From UMGS621 sp964468815 (lineage in GTDB: Bacteria; Bacillota; Clostridia; Christensenellales; Borkfalkiaceae), in the NCBI GenBank assembly GCA_964468815.1, contig CAYXWN010000006.1, forward strand, positions 1-59,880: DNA of 59,880 nt, read 5' to 3'. The stretch's first letter is position 1, and each line of letters begins with the position of its first letter. The translations under genes were made by a program, and so were the position numbers. The notes under the pieces are model-generated. The model was not told where the DNA came from. It made no database searches and saw nothing but the letters and a program-made list of their open reading frames with translations. Shown piece after piece: positions 1 to 7,091 of the stretch.

Positions 1-26
1 GGTTGCGATTCTTCTACTCTTAATAG

Positions 27-67
27 GTTTTAGGAAGTCACTCGCAAAGCAAGTGACTTCCTAAAAC
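27..67. repeat. Palindrome, 19-bp arms, apex CTCGC-AAA-GCAAG
   Basis: The arms are GTTTTAGGAAGTCACTCGC and its complement with a single C.A mismatch, which becomes a G.T wobble on the other strand. A second copy with one extra change is at 452-492. No T-run follows, so it is not an ordinary terminator. It belongs to the CGC-loop-GCG apex family seen at both ends of the window. Confidence 0.85.
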
Positions 68-80
68 AACAATGCTGTGC

Positions 81-100
81 GGAATCGCAGTGGCGATTCC
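81..100. repeat. Palindrome, GGAATCGC-AGTG-GCGATTCC
   Basis: Perfect 8-bp arms with a four-base loop. The equivalent place in the second repeat copy (about 506-525) is degenerate, so the hairpin is not strictly conserved between copies. Confidence 0.7.
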
Positions 101-294
101 GTGCAATCGTTCATTTATTGTTTTAATTTAGTGTGAAAGAATGTGTCTGTTTAATTTTCGTGGAATAGAATATAGAATTTATTTATAATTTTTTATTAAA
201 ACTTTATCCAATGCTCCCAAGGGTGTTGCGGAATTACGGTTGTGATGCTGCCCGTATAGAATAAAAGTTTAAAAAATTTTATTTTACCTAAATG

Positions 295-327
295 GGTGGA
301 GGGAATCACTGCGTGATTCCCTCCACC
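295..327. repeat. Perfect palindrome, 15-bp arms, apex ATCAC-TGC-GTGAT
   Basis: Perfect arms (GGTGGAGGGAATCAC and complement) around a three-base loop. No T-run follows. The apex uses CAC/GTG in place of CGC/GCG but has the same build as its neighbours. Confidence 0.8.
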
Positions 328-406
328 GTAGGAGAGTTGGAGTTTGTTTTTAATCTGCTATTCACGAGGAATCGCGGTATCGGATTTAGAAAAAGAATTG
401 TTTTCA

Positions 407-448
407 TTAAGAGTAGAAGAATCGCGGTTGCGATTCTTCTACTCTTAA
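407..448. repeat. Perfect palindrome, 19-bp arms, apex ATCGC-GGTT-GCGAT
   Basis: The 19-bp arm TTAAGAGTAGAAGAATCGC is matched perfectly by its complement across a GGTT loop. It spans the junction between the two 425-bp repeat units, which suggests the duplication ended at or in this hairpin. No T-run follows it. Confidence 0.85.
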
Positions 449-784
449 TAGGTTTTAGGAAGTCACTCGCAAAGCAAGTGCCTTCCTAAAACAACAAAGC
501 CGGGCGGAATCACGGTTATTATTCCGTGCAATCGTTCATTTATTGTTTTAATTTAGTGTGAAAAAATGTATCTGTTTAATTTTCGTGGGATAGAATGTAG
601 AATTTTTTATATTTTTTTATTAAAACTTTATCCCATGCTCCTAAGAGTAGAAAAATCGCAATATTGTTTCCGATTGAAACCTTAAAGAACGATATTGAAT
701 TTGGGGAAATAGGAAAGAAAGTCGACTTTGGAATGTGTTTTTTGGAAATTAAAGATTTTTCTTTTATAATGTTCTTTCAGACGA

Positions 785-813
785 TAGCAATTCGGGCTTG
801 TTTGTGATATACT
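785..813 (+). promoter_or_regulatory. Candidate promoter of the YitT-family gene
   Basis: A -10-like TATACT lies at 808-813. The -35 region is poor. Transcription would start near 820, just upstream of the AAAGGAAAG ribosome site at 832-840, which favours the GTG start at 847 over the earlier TTG at 817. Confidence 0.35.
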
Positions 814-846
814 TTATTGCAGGTCAAGAAAAAGGAAAGTGGATTT

Positions 847-1740
847 GTGGTAAATCAGAATATGATTCCAAAAAAGAAGGATTCCGCGAAGAAGGTCGCG
901 GCAAAACTTGCCGTGTTGACGGCGAGTGCGTTTTTGTATACGATTGCAATTGAGTGTTTTATTTCGGGGAACGGCTTTGTTACGGGCGGCGTTTGGGGAA
1001 TTTCACTCATGATAGAGCATTTGTTCGCGATTCCGAACGGGTATATGATTTTTCTTTTGAACATTCCGTTGATTATCGTTGCCGTTATTTTTCTCGGTTG
1101 GCGGTTTGCGGCGTATACGCTATTCTTTGTCGGTATGCAAACGAGTCTTTCGATGGTTGCGATTTGGTTAAACGTACCAAGGTTTTCGGACGATCCGTTT
1201 TTGGCGTTGATCGCCGCAGGTGTGTTGATGGGCGTGGGGCTTGCTCTGTGCTTAAAGGTGGGCGGCTGTACGGGGGGAACGGATATCGTCAGCGTGATTA
1301 TTCAGAAAAAGAACGCGTCGCTCAACGTACCGTGGGTGATTTTTATCGTGAACACGGTTGTGATTAGTATGTCGTATTTCGTGTACGGCGGTTTGAGCGC
1401 GGTGATTATGTCGTTAGTGTTGGAGTTTGTTTCGTCTAAACTTTCGGATACTGTGTTAAGCGGCTTTTCGAGTGCGATTCGCTTTGAAATCGTGACCGAA
1501 AAGGGGGAAGAGGTGCGCGATGCGATCGTCAATCGGTTGGATCGGGGCGCGACCGTGTTAGACGCGCGCGGCGGATATACGAATGCGTCCGTTTCTGTGT
1601 TTGTTTGCTTAATTCGCAAGCGGCAAGTTCCTGCGCTGAAAAAACTTTTGAAAGAGGTCGATCCAAACGCTTTTGCGCACGTTTATAACGTTGCTTCCGT
1701 ATTCGGAAAGGGTTTTTCGGAATGGAGCGATCTTAATTGA
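847..1740 (+). CDS. YitT family membrane protein (DUF161/DUF2179)
   Basis: The protein has about 297 residues. The first two thirds form five or six hydrophobic segments; the family-typical GGCTGGTDI motif sits near residue 140. The last 85 residues form the soluble DUF2179 domain. YitT proteins are widespread integral membrane proteins of Firmicutes whose substrate or role is not settled. I chose the GTG at 847 because AAAGGAAAG lies 7-8 bases upstream; an in-frame TTG at 817 has no ribosome site and would precede the predicted transcript start. The gene appears monocistronic: a terminator-like hairpin follows within 100 bases and the next gene has its own promoter. Family assignment is firm, function is not. 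Confidence 0.88.
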   Translation: MVNQNMIPKKKDSAKKVAAKLAVLTASAFLYTIAIECFISGNGFVTGGVWGISLMIEHLFAIPNGYMIFLLNIPLIIVAVIFLGWRFAAYTLFFVGMQTSLSMVAIWLNVPRFSDDPFLALIAAGVLMGVGLALCLKVGGCTGGTDIVSVIIQKKNASLNVPWVIFIVNTVVISMSYFVYGGLSAVIMSLVLEFVSSKLSDTVLSGFSSAIRFEIVTEKGEEVRDAIVNRLDRGATVLDARGGYTNASVSVFVCLIRKRQVPALKKLLKEVDPNAFAHVYNVASVFGKGFSEWSDLN

Positions 1741-1797
1741 TTGAAACAATTGCATGGTGATCTTGTTTGTTGCATAAAATTGCATTTTCTTTACATA

Positions 1798-1834
1798 ATG
1801 TCGTTTGAGTATTTGCTTTTACGACATTTTTTTG
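1798..1834 (+). terminator. Terminator-like hairpin after the YitT gene
   Basis: Inverted repeat ATGTCGT / ACGACAT with a loop of 16 bases, followed directly by a run of T. The loop is long and the arms short, so it is a moderate call. Its right arm overlaps the promoter of the next gene. Confidence 0.45.
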
Positions 1835-1841
1835 ATATAAT
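1813..1841 (+). promoter_or_regulatory. Promoter for the thioredoxin-domain lipoprotein
   Basis: TTGCTT at 1813-1818, a 17-base spacer, and TATAAT at 1836-1841 preceded by an extended -10 TG. Transcription from near 1848 gives a leader of about 145 bases. The leader contains a small GCTC-GTAA-GAGC hairpin close to its 5' end. Confidence 0.6.
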
Positions 1842-1992
1842 ACAAGCGATTGAATTTGCTCGTAAGAGCATATTTGTGCCGCGTTTTTACTTGCGGTTAA
1901 GTTTTCTTTCGGAAAAATAATTGCGATAACACTGCAAAATCATATAAACCATAAAAATATTTTGATACAGGATACTGCAAAAGGAGATGTTT

Positions 1993-4900
1993 ATGAAGAG
2001 AAATTTTAAACGCGTTTTATTAGTCGTTTTATCGTTCGCGTTGGCACTTTGCATGCTTGCGACGGTCGCCGCTTGCGGCGGAGCGGGACATGAAACGCTT
2101 GCACCGCCCGAAAACGACGGGCTTGAAAAAATAGAATATTCGATTACGGTTTTATATCCGGACGGAACATCCGTTGTCGGGGTAGACGTTCGGTTGGTTA
2201 CGTTTGACGACGAGCCTTATTCGGGCGCGACCACGGGCAGCGACGGCGTTGCGAAAATCCGTGCGGGCAAGGGCTTGGAATATTATATCGTAATCAAAGA
2301 TTTGCCGGACGGGTACGTTTACGAGAGCGAGGACGATTTGGCTGCGGACGAAACGTCCAAAACCGTCTATCTCGAATCGGAGAACGCGTCCAACGCTTAT
2401 AAACTTTCGGTCGTGACCGCAGGGGGAATGGCAATGAAGAACGTTACCGTTTCTTTGAAAGACGGGGACAACGTTATTTCTTCCAAGGTTACCAACGAAG
2501 AGGGAATGGTTAATATTCGCGTTCCGGTATTGAAAGAATATGCAATCGAACTTACCGATTTGCCGAATGGGTATACCGTCGTCGGAGATGCGGTTACTTC
2601 TTCCGATGGGGGAGAACAGACGGTTACCGTAACGTCGTCGGTCATCACGGAAACCATGCCGAAAAATCACCGTTATAAGATGGACGACATCATGTACGAC
2701 TTTACGGTTACGACTTCGGACGGGAAAACGTTCACGCTTTCGGAAGTATTGAAAGAAAAGAAACTCGTCTTTATCAATTTCTGGTATACGACTTGCGGTC
2801 CGTGCAGAGCGGAGTTCGAGGATATGGAAATCGCCTATCAGAAGTACAAAGACGATATGGCGATCATTGCGTTGTCTACGTCCGATACGCTCAATCAGGT
2901 GAAAAATTTTAAGGCGGAATATTCTCCGCAATTGACGTTCGATATGGCTGTGGACGAGGGGAATCTTTACAGCACGTTCTCCGAATACGCGCAAAACGCC
3001 GTTCCGACGAGTATCTTTATTGATCAATACGGTAAGATCTGTAACTATATCAGAGGTAGAGGCACGGAAGCGTTGTTCAATCAAGAATTTGCCCGTTATA
3101 CCGCGGACGATTACGTGCAGAAAGTATATGATCCGAACAACGACGAAACGCCGATCGAAACGGTGGATAAGCCGAACGTCGAAATGGATTCTTCGGACGC
3201 GATCGTCAAGGCGATTCATCAAAACGGATTGACGGGAACGTATTCTGCGGTAGACGACGGAACGACTTGGCCGTGGGTATTAAAAGACGGTGCGCTTTCC
3301 GCAGGCAATCTTAAACACCGCAATACGACTGCGATCGTGTATTTCGATTTCACGCTCAAAGCGGGAGAGTTTTTAACGCTCGATTATAAGACGAATACCG
3401 AGGATATCGGAAACGCCGACGTTTTCAGCGCGTATATCGACGGCAGTTGGATGTTGGATTTCGATCGCATTACGGACGGTTGGAAATCGTGCACGATTTA
3501 TACGCCGCTTGAAGCGAGCGTCGATCCCGATGACGCAAGCAGAACGCATAAACTTATGTTGATCTATACGAAAGATTCGAGCGACGGTTGGCTGTCGGGC
3601 GAGGAATTCGTTTCGATTAAAAATGTGCGTATCGAAACGAAGAGTGAATTATCAGGCGACGTCAATATTTTGCGCGAGGCTGCTTGGAATTACGACGAGG
3701 AAACCAAACAGTGGCAGAATTATATTAAGCCGGTATATAACGAAACGGACGGATATTATCACGTCGGTTCTGCAAACGGTCCGTACCTCTTAATGAATAT
3801 TTGCGACGCGACGCGTTATTCAAATATTTCGATTTCCGAGTATTCTTCGAACGGCTATTTCCAAATGGCGGGAATCAACGCGTTTATTTCGTATATCAGT
3901 AACGGGCTTTCCAATCCGCCGTCGAATAGTTATATTACGAGCGGAAAGGGCTATGCTTGGTTCGGCGTTAACTCTTATCTTCCCGATTATACGTTGGTCG
4001 ATCAACTGTTGAAGAGCGTAATTGATCAAATGGCGAAGAAGTTCGCTTCCACGCAGTATAAGGGCAATTACCTTGCGAACTATTATAACGAAAACGTGTG
4101 GTTGGAATTCTGTCGGTATTACGATAACTATGCCGGCGAGAATATGGGACGCATTAACCCGATCAAGGGACTTTGCGAAAAAGAAGCGATCGAAATTACG
4201 GATATCGGCAAAGATAATCCGATCTGTGCCGTGATTGACAGAACGTTGATGCCGCGCGGCATTACGTATCGGATTGATTGCACAAAGACGGGCGCGTATC
4301 GCGTTTGGTCGGAAATCGCGGCGGATTACGCAAAGTACGGATCATTTGTTTGCGTAGAGGGCAACGGCGTTTACGAAATGGAAGACGTTTTGACCGATTT
4401 TGAAGTGTACGCTACCTTTGAAGCAGGTAAGACCTATTATATTTCGGTTGCGTTCGGCGATCCGACGGATTACGGTAATTTAGACTTCTTTGTCGAGTAC
4501 GTCGGCGAGTCGCACGACGAAATTTCGTATATGACGGACGGCACTTATACTTGGCTGTTAGACGAAAACGGAAACGAGGTGCGCGATGAGGAGGGCAATA
4601 TCATTCTCGTTCTTTCGAGAATCGCAAACGTTCATGCGGAACTCGATCGCGACGGCTATTATCATCAGATTCTGAATTACGGAGAATCGGGTGAAATGAT
4701 TGATAACGGCGCAACTTCTTATATCTGGATCAATATGCTCGGATTAGGCAGTACGTTCAACTATACGTTGCAGGAAATTGCGCAGGGCTATTACGTCAGC
4801 GAGGGCGGCAGTCACGTCACGATCGGCTTTGAGGAACTCGGTAAAGTCGGTTTCTTCGATTTCAGCAGAGAAGCAGGCGAAGAGTTCGATGGATACCGAA

Positions 4901-5100
4901 AGGATTATACGCAGACCATTCTTGATTATGCGGCGAATTCGGGCGGCGAAGGGAATCCGGACGGCATGGTGAAAGCGAATGCGGAATTGGTGAAAATCCT
5001 TTCGTTGGCGTTGGCGAGAATCGACCACGACGTGGAAGATAACTGGTTTGCATTTGCGTGCTTCTATCGGCATTTCGGTGTGTATGCGCCTGAAAAATAA
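1993..5100 (+). CDS. Large lipoprotein with thioredoxin-like domain
   Basis: The protein has 1035 residues. A signal peptide ends at a lipobox (TVAAC, Cys28). Two tandem carboxypeptidase-regulatory/Cna-B-like beta domains follow at about 40-120 and 130-220. A TlpA/ResA-type thioredoxin domain lies at about 230-373, with W264-Y-T-T-C268-G-P-C271 and the cis-Pro in AVPTS. The remaining 650 residues are Tyr/Asp-rich and I do not recognise them. The start is the ATG at 1993, six bases after AAAGGAG; an ATG at 1987 lies too close to that site. The protein should sit on the outer membrane face and reduce or exchange disulfides there. Its active site (WYxxCGPC) closely matches the membrane-tethered TlpA protein at 29417-29992, so they may share a partner. 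TlpA domains are normally found in proteins of 150-200 residues, so the host protein is unusual. Confidence 0.85.
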   Translation: MKRNFKRVLLVVLSFALALCMLATVAACGGAGHETLAPPENDGLEKIEYSITVLYPDGTSVVGVDVRLVTFDDEPYSGATTGSDGVAKIRAGKGLEYYIVIKDLPDGYVYESEDDLAADETSKTVYLESENASNAYKLSVVTAGGMAMKNVTVSLKDGDNVISSKVTNEEGMVNIRVPVLKEYAIELTDLPNGYTVVGDAVTSSDGGEQTVTVTSSVITETMPKNHRYKMDDIMYDFTVTTSDGKTFTLSEVLKEKKLVFINFWYTTCGPCRAEFEDMEIAYQKYKDDMAIIALSTSDTLNQVKNFKAEYSPQLTFDMAVDEGNLYSTFSEYAQNAVPTSIFIDQYGKICNYIRGRGTEALFNQEFARYTADDYVQKVYDPNNDETPIETVDKPNVEMDSSDAIVKAIHQNGLTGTYSAVDDGTTWPWVLKDGALSAGNLKHRNTTAIVYFDFTLKAGEFLTLDYKTNTEDIGNADVFSAYIDGSWMLDFDRITDGWKSCTIYTPLEASVDPDDASRTHKLMLIYTKDSSDGWLSGEEFVSIKNVRIETKSELSGDVNILREAAWNYDEETKQWQNYIKPVYNETDGYYHVGSANGPYLLMNICDATRYSNISISEYSSNGYFQMAGINAFISYISNGLSNPPSNSYITSGKGYAWFGVNSYLPDYTLVDQLLKSVIDQMAKKFASTQYKGNYLANYYNENVWLEFCRYYDNYAGENMGRINPIKGLCEKEAIEITDIGKDNPICAVIDRTLMPRGITYRIDCTKTGAYRVWSEIAADYAKYGSFVCVEGNGVYEMEDVLTDFEVYATFEAGKTYYISVAFGDPTDYGNLDFFVEYVGESHDEISYMTDGTYTWLLDENGNEVRDEEGNIILVLSRIANVHAELDRDGYYHQILNYGESGEMIDNGATSYIWINMLGLGSTFNYTLQEIAQGYYVSEGGSHVTIGFEELGKVGFFDFSREAGEEFDGYRKDYTQTILDYAANSGGEGNPDGMVKANAELVKILSLALARIDHDVEDNWFAFACFYRHFGVYAPEK

Positions 5101-5144
5101 GAAAAATTCTTAAAAAATTCCCGAAAGGGGAAAACGGAGGTTTT

Positions 5145-5558
5145 ATGCGGAAATATTCTAAATGGATAACGGTTTTGTTGACCGTTGTGTTGGCGGTTTG
5201 CGGCATGGCGTTTGTCGCTTGCGGCGGAGGCGAGAACAATGGGGACGATACCGTCGTCGGGTACCGTTTTACGGTGGTGGACGAAAAGAACGCGGCGGTT
5301 GCCGGCGTGCAAGTTCAACTTTGCGTTCCCGGAGAGGGCGGTATGTGCTATCAACCCGTGAGAACGGACGAGAACGGCGTGGCTGTTTTTGAGGAAGGCT
5401 CTATTGATGCCGGCGTATACGAGATTCATTTGATTTCGGAAAAAGGAAAAGTTTTGATTAACGGCGAATCGAGCAATTATACGTTCGATAACGACGCTAT
5501 GCGGACGACTGCGGAATACGGCGCGTATACGTTGAAGTTGGTTCTTGCGAACGCGTAA
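5145..5558 (+). CDS. Small lipoprotein with one Cna-B-like beta domain
   Basis: The protein has 137 residues: signal peptide with lipobox FVAC (Cys26), a Gly/Asn linker, then one carboxypeptidase-regulatory or Cna-B-like beta-sandwich (residues about 38-135). The domain resembles the two in the preceding lipoprotein, including the DENGVAVF turn. GGAGG stands seven bases before the ATG. It lies 44 bases after the thioredoxin lipoprotein and is probably co-transcribed, ending at the hairpin at 5605-5653. It may be a small structural or binding partner of that protein; no enzymatic residues are seen. Confidence 0.8.
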   Translation: MRKYSKWITVLLTVVLAVCGMAFVACGGGENNGDDTVVGYRFTVVDEKNAAVAGVQVQLCVPGEGGMCYQPVRTDENGVAVFEEGSIDAGVYEIHLISEKGKVLINGESSNYTFDNDAMRTTAEYGAYTLKLVLANA

Positions 5559-5604
5559 TCGGGAAGAACGCACCGAAAACGTAATTGAAAAAATTCATTG
5601 GTGA

Positions 5605-5653
5605 AAAAAGGTATCTTTATGCGTTAATAGATTTAACCATAAGATACCTTTTT
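5605..5653 (+). terminator. Rho-independent-type terminator after the small lipoprotein
   Basis: Arms AAAAAGGTATCTT (5605-5617) and AAGATACCTTTTT (5641-5653) with a 23-base loop; the right arm ends in the T-run. The loop and downstream sequence recur in decayed form at 6690-6780. Confidence 0.65.
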
Positions 5654-5705
5654 GTCCGTTAGAAAAAGGAGATAAAAAACAAGAGGGAAGGAAATAAAAT
5701 GATGA
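5615..5705 (+). repeat. Intergenic direct repeat, copy A
   Basis: About 85 bases running from the terminator loop to the next start codon. The segment matches 6690-6774 at roughly four bases in five, including TAGATTTAAC, TAGAAAAAGG, ACAAGAGGGA and the start codon. It indicates that a lipoprotein cassette was duplicated together with its leader. Confidence 0.7.
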
Positions 5706-6220
5706 AGAAGATTGCAAACGTTTTAATAATCGGAATTATTATATTGAGCATGACATTTCCTTTTGCCGGCTGTAATAAAGTTCCGGAGTTAACCCGAAAG
5801 AACAGCGAGGGGTGGACGGTTATTTTTTTTGATAGGCGAGCAGATGAACCTTATATAAAAATATCGCTTTCCGACTATTTGAATCATAGTTATGATGAAC
5901 AAGTTCAAATGGTGGTATTTCATTATGAATATAAGGAGTATTGGGATTCGGCGCAGTTCGAATGCGTGCCGGAACCGAGTTTAAGATATAAAGACGGAAA
6001 TTCATATTCTGATTATTATGCGATATATAAATTTGGTAGCAAAAAGAGAGATCCTAGTCGACCTAGTTATAATCAATGGGTAGGAGGGGAATGTCTTTGG
6101 TTACCGGGTGAATATCGAATCCGATATGAAATAGCGTCGCCGGAATATAGAGAAACTCACATCGGGCATTATCAGGATATGGTTGAAATATATATTACGG
6201 TATTGATAGAAAATCGATAA
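5699..6220 (+). CDS. Small lipoprotein of unknown function
   Basis: The protein has 173 residues: signal peptide with lipobox FAGC (Cys25), then an aromatic-rich, beta-looking domain with many Tyr and Trp (for example EYKEYWDSAQF and GECLWLPGEYRIRYE). The start is the ATG at 5699 or the adjacent one at 5702, after GGGAAGGAAA. I do not recognise the family. The GEYRIRYE stretch is echoed by GKYRIKYS at the end of the next ORF, so the two are probably diverged duplicates. The codon use is more AT-rich than in the flanking genes. That suggests a fast-evolving or acquired cassette. Confidence 0.7.
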   Translation: MMKKIANVLIIGIIILSMTFPFAGCNKVPELTRKNSEGWTVIFFDRRADEPYIKISLSDYLNHSYDEQVQMVVFHYEYKEYWDSAQFECVPEPSLRYKDGNSYSDYYAIYKFGSKKRDPSRPSYNQWVGGECLWLPGEYRIRYEIASPEYRETHIGHYQDMVEIYITVLIENR

Positions 6221-6281
6221 AAAACTAAGGTAAGCGTAGATATAAAAATATACAGAATAAAATTAATTTTGGAGGTGAAAA

Positions 6282-6683
6282 ACGAAAAAAACAGTTTTAA
6301 TGGTAATGGGAATCATAATAGCGTTTATCAATTGTTTCATGTTTGTCGGACGTGGAGAGGAAAAAATGGAGTTTGCTGCATCGGTAGGATTGCTTTATAA
6401 GGGCAATCGTGTAATGTTGATTATGACTAGTGAATTTGAAAAAAATCCACCAGAAAAGTCATTGGAATTACCTTTGTATAAACTCGGCAACGGTTTTGGC
6501 GTAGCGTTATATAACAAAACAAATGGATTACCAACAAAATGGGACGGATATGATAACGGGCAGGTGATAGTAACATGCATGGAAACGAATTTTCACGATA
6601 AAGAAAGGGATCAAGTATTCTATATTACAACAACAGGTAAATATCGGATAAAATATTCTTTGATGAAAAGACATTGGGATTAG
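6282..6683 (+). CDS. Paralogous small secreted protein; start codon appears mutated to ACG
   Basis: GGAGGTG at 6271-6277 stands at ideal spacing before ACG at 6282, where ATG would be expected. Reading on in frame gives TKKTVLMVMGIIIAFIN, a typical KK-plus-hydrophobic signal peptide. Annotated from the first in-frame ATG (6300) the protein would have 127 residues, a truncated positive N-region and no ribosome site. The mature part ends in GKYRIKYS, like the GEYRIRYE of the preceding lipoprotein. So this is either a silenced duplicate or a gene using a rare ACG start. No lipobox Cys is evident. Function unknown. Confidence 0.5.
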   Translation, partial: TKKTVLMVMGIIIAFINCFMFVGRGEEKMEFAASVGLLYKGNRVMLIMTSEFEKNPPEKSLELPLYKLGNGFGVALYNKTNGLPTKWDGYDNGQVIVTCMETNFHDKERDQVFYITTTGKYRIKYSLMKRHWD

Positions 6684-6689
6684 ATGGTT

Positions 6690-6774
6690 TTCGTTATGCA
6701 TTGATAGATTTAACTATAAAATACCCTTTTATCCAATAGAAAAAGGGAATAAAAACAAGAGGGAGATAAAATGA
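6690..6774 (+). repeat. Intergenic direct repeat, copy B (decayed)
   Basis: Diverged copy of 5615-5705. It lacks the left terminator arm but keeps the T-run region, a GAGGGAGAT ribosome site and an ATG at 6771. Confidence 0.65.
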
Positions 6775-6812
6775 AAACACAAATGCTTACTGATGATTCT
6801 TGCAATTTTTAG
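6771..6812 (+). pseudogene. Remnant start of a third lipoprotein cassette
   Basis: ATG at 6771 after GAGGGAGATAAA opens only 13 codons (MKTQMLTDDSCNF) before a stop. The leader is the same as that of the lipoprotein at 5699, but no signal peptide follows, so the coding part has been deleted or replaced. It could be a short leader peptide, but nothing downstream supports that. Confidence 0.4.
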
Positions 6813-7056
6813 GGGCAGAGAAAAATCGCAACAGAAACGGCGGCGAATCTTTTTCATTCGTCACCGTTTCTGTATGATCGAATGAAAGAGTGTGCCCTTT
6901 TGCAATTGGAAAGGCGTTTCGGAAAACGGAAAAAGGAATCTTATACGCTTTTCCATAAGGGCGATGGAAGCGCGAGTTAAAAAGTTGCGGTTGCGAATCT
7001 GTGTTTCAAAAAGTAAAATCAAGGGGGAAACGGGTGGTTCGTATACGGAAAAACGC
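6813..7056. other. Non-coding gap before uvrC, with an inverted repeat
   Basis: An imperfect inverted repeat lies at about 6833-6871, with arms CAGAAACGG...CCGTTTCTG around a T-rich loop. No T-run follows it. No ORF with a ribosome site was found in the rest of the gap. Confidence 0.5.
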
Positions 7057-7085
7057 TTGTAAAATTTCGCAGTAATCGTTATAAT
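7057..7085 (+). promoter_or_regulatory. Strong promoter placed for leaderless uvrC
   Basis: TTGTAA at 7057-7062, exactly 17 bases of spacer, TATAAT at 7080-7085. The uvrC ATG is at 7092, seven bases past the -10 box, where transcription itself should begin. No Shine-Dalgarno sequence can exist between them. Confidence 0.65.
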
Positions 7086-7091
7086 ATTGGT

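Larger units (their letters stand above)
1..646. repeat. 425-bp tandem direct repeat in hairpin-rich non-coding DNA
   Basis: Bases 1-221 recur nearly unchanged at 426-646, so one full 425-bp unit is followed by a partial second one. The shared text includes a hairpin near its start and an AT-rich arm containing CGTTCATTTATTGTTTTAAT. The window starts inside the repeat, so more copies may lie upstream. No ORF with a ribosome site or recognisable product lies in 1-846. The differences between copies are scattered point changes, which looks like an older duplication and not an assembly artefact. Confidence 0.85.

Noticed and set aside
292..489. 65-residue ORF in the hairpin region
   Set aside because: It runs through two palindromes and a repeat junction and has no ribosome site.
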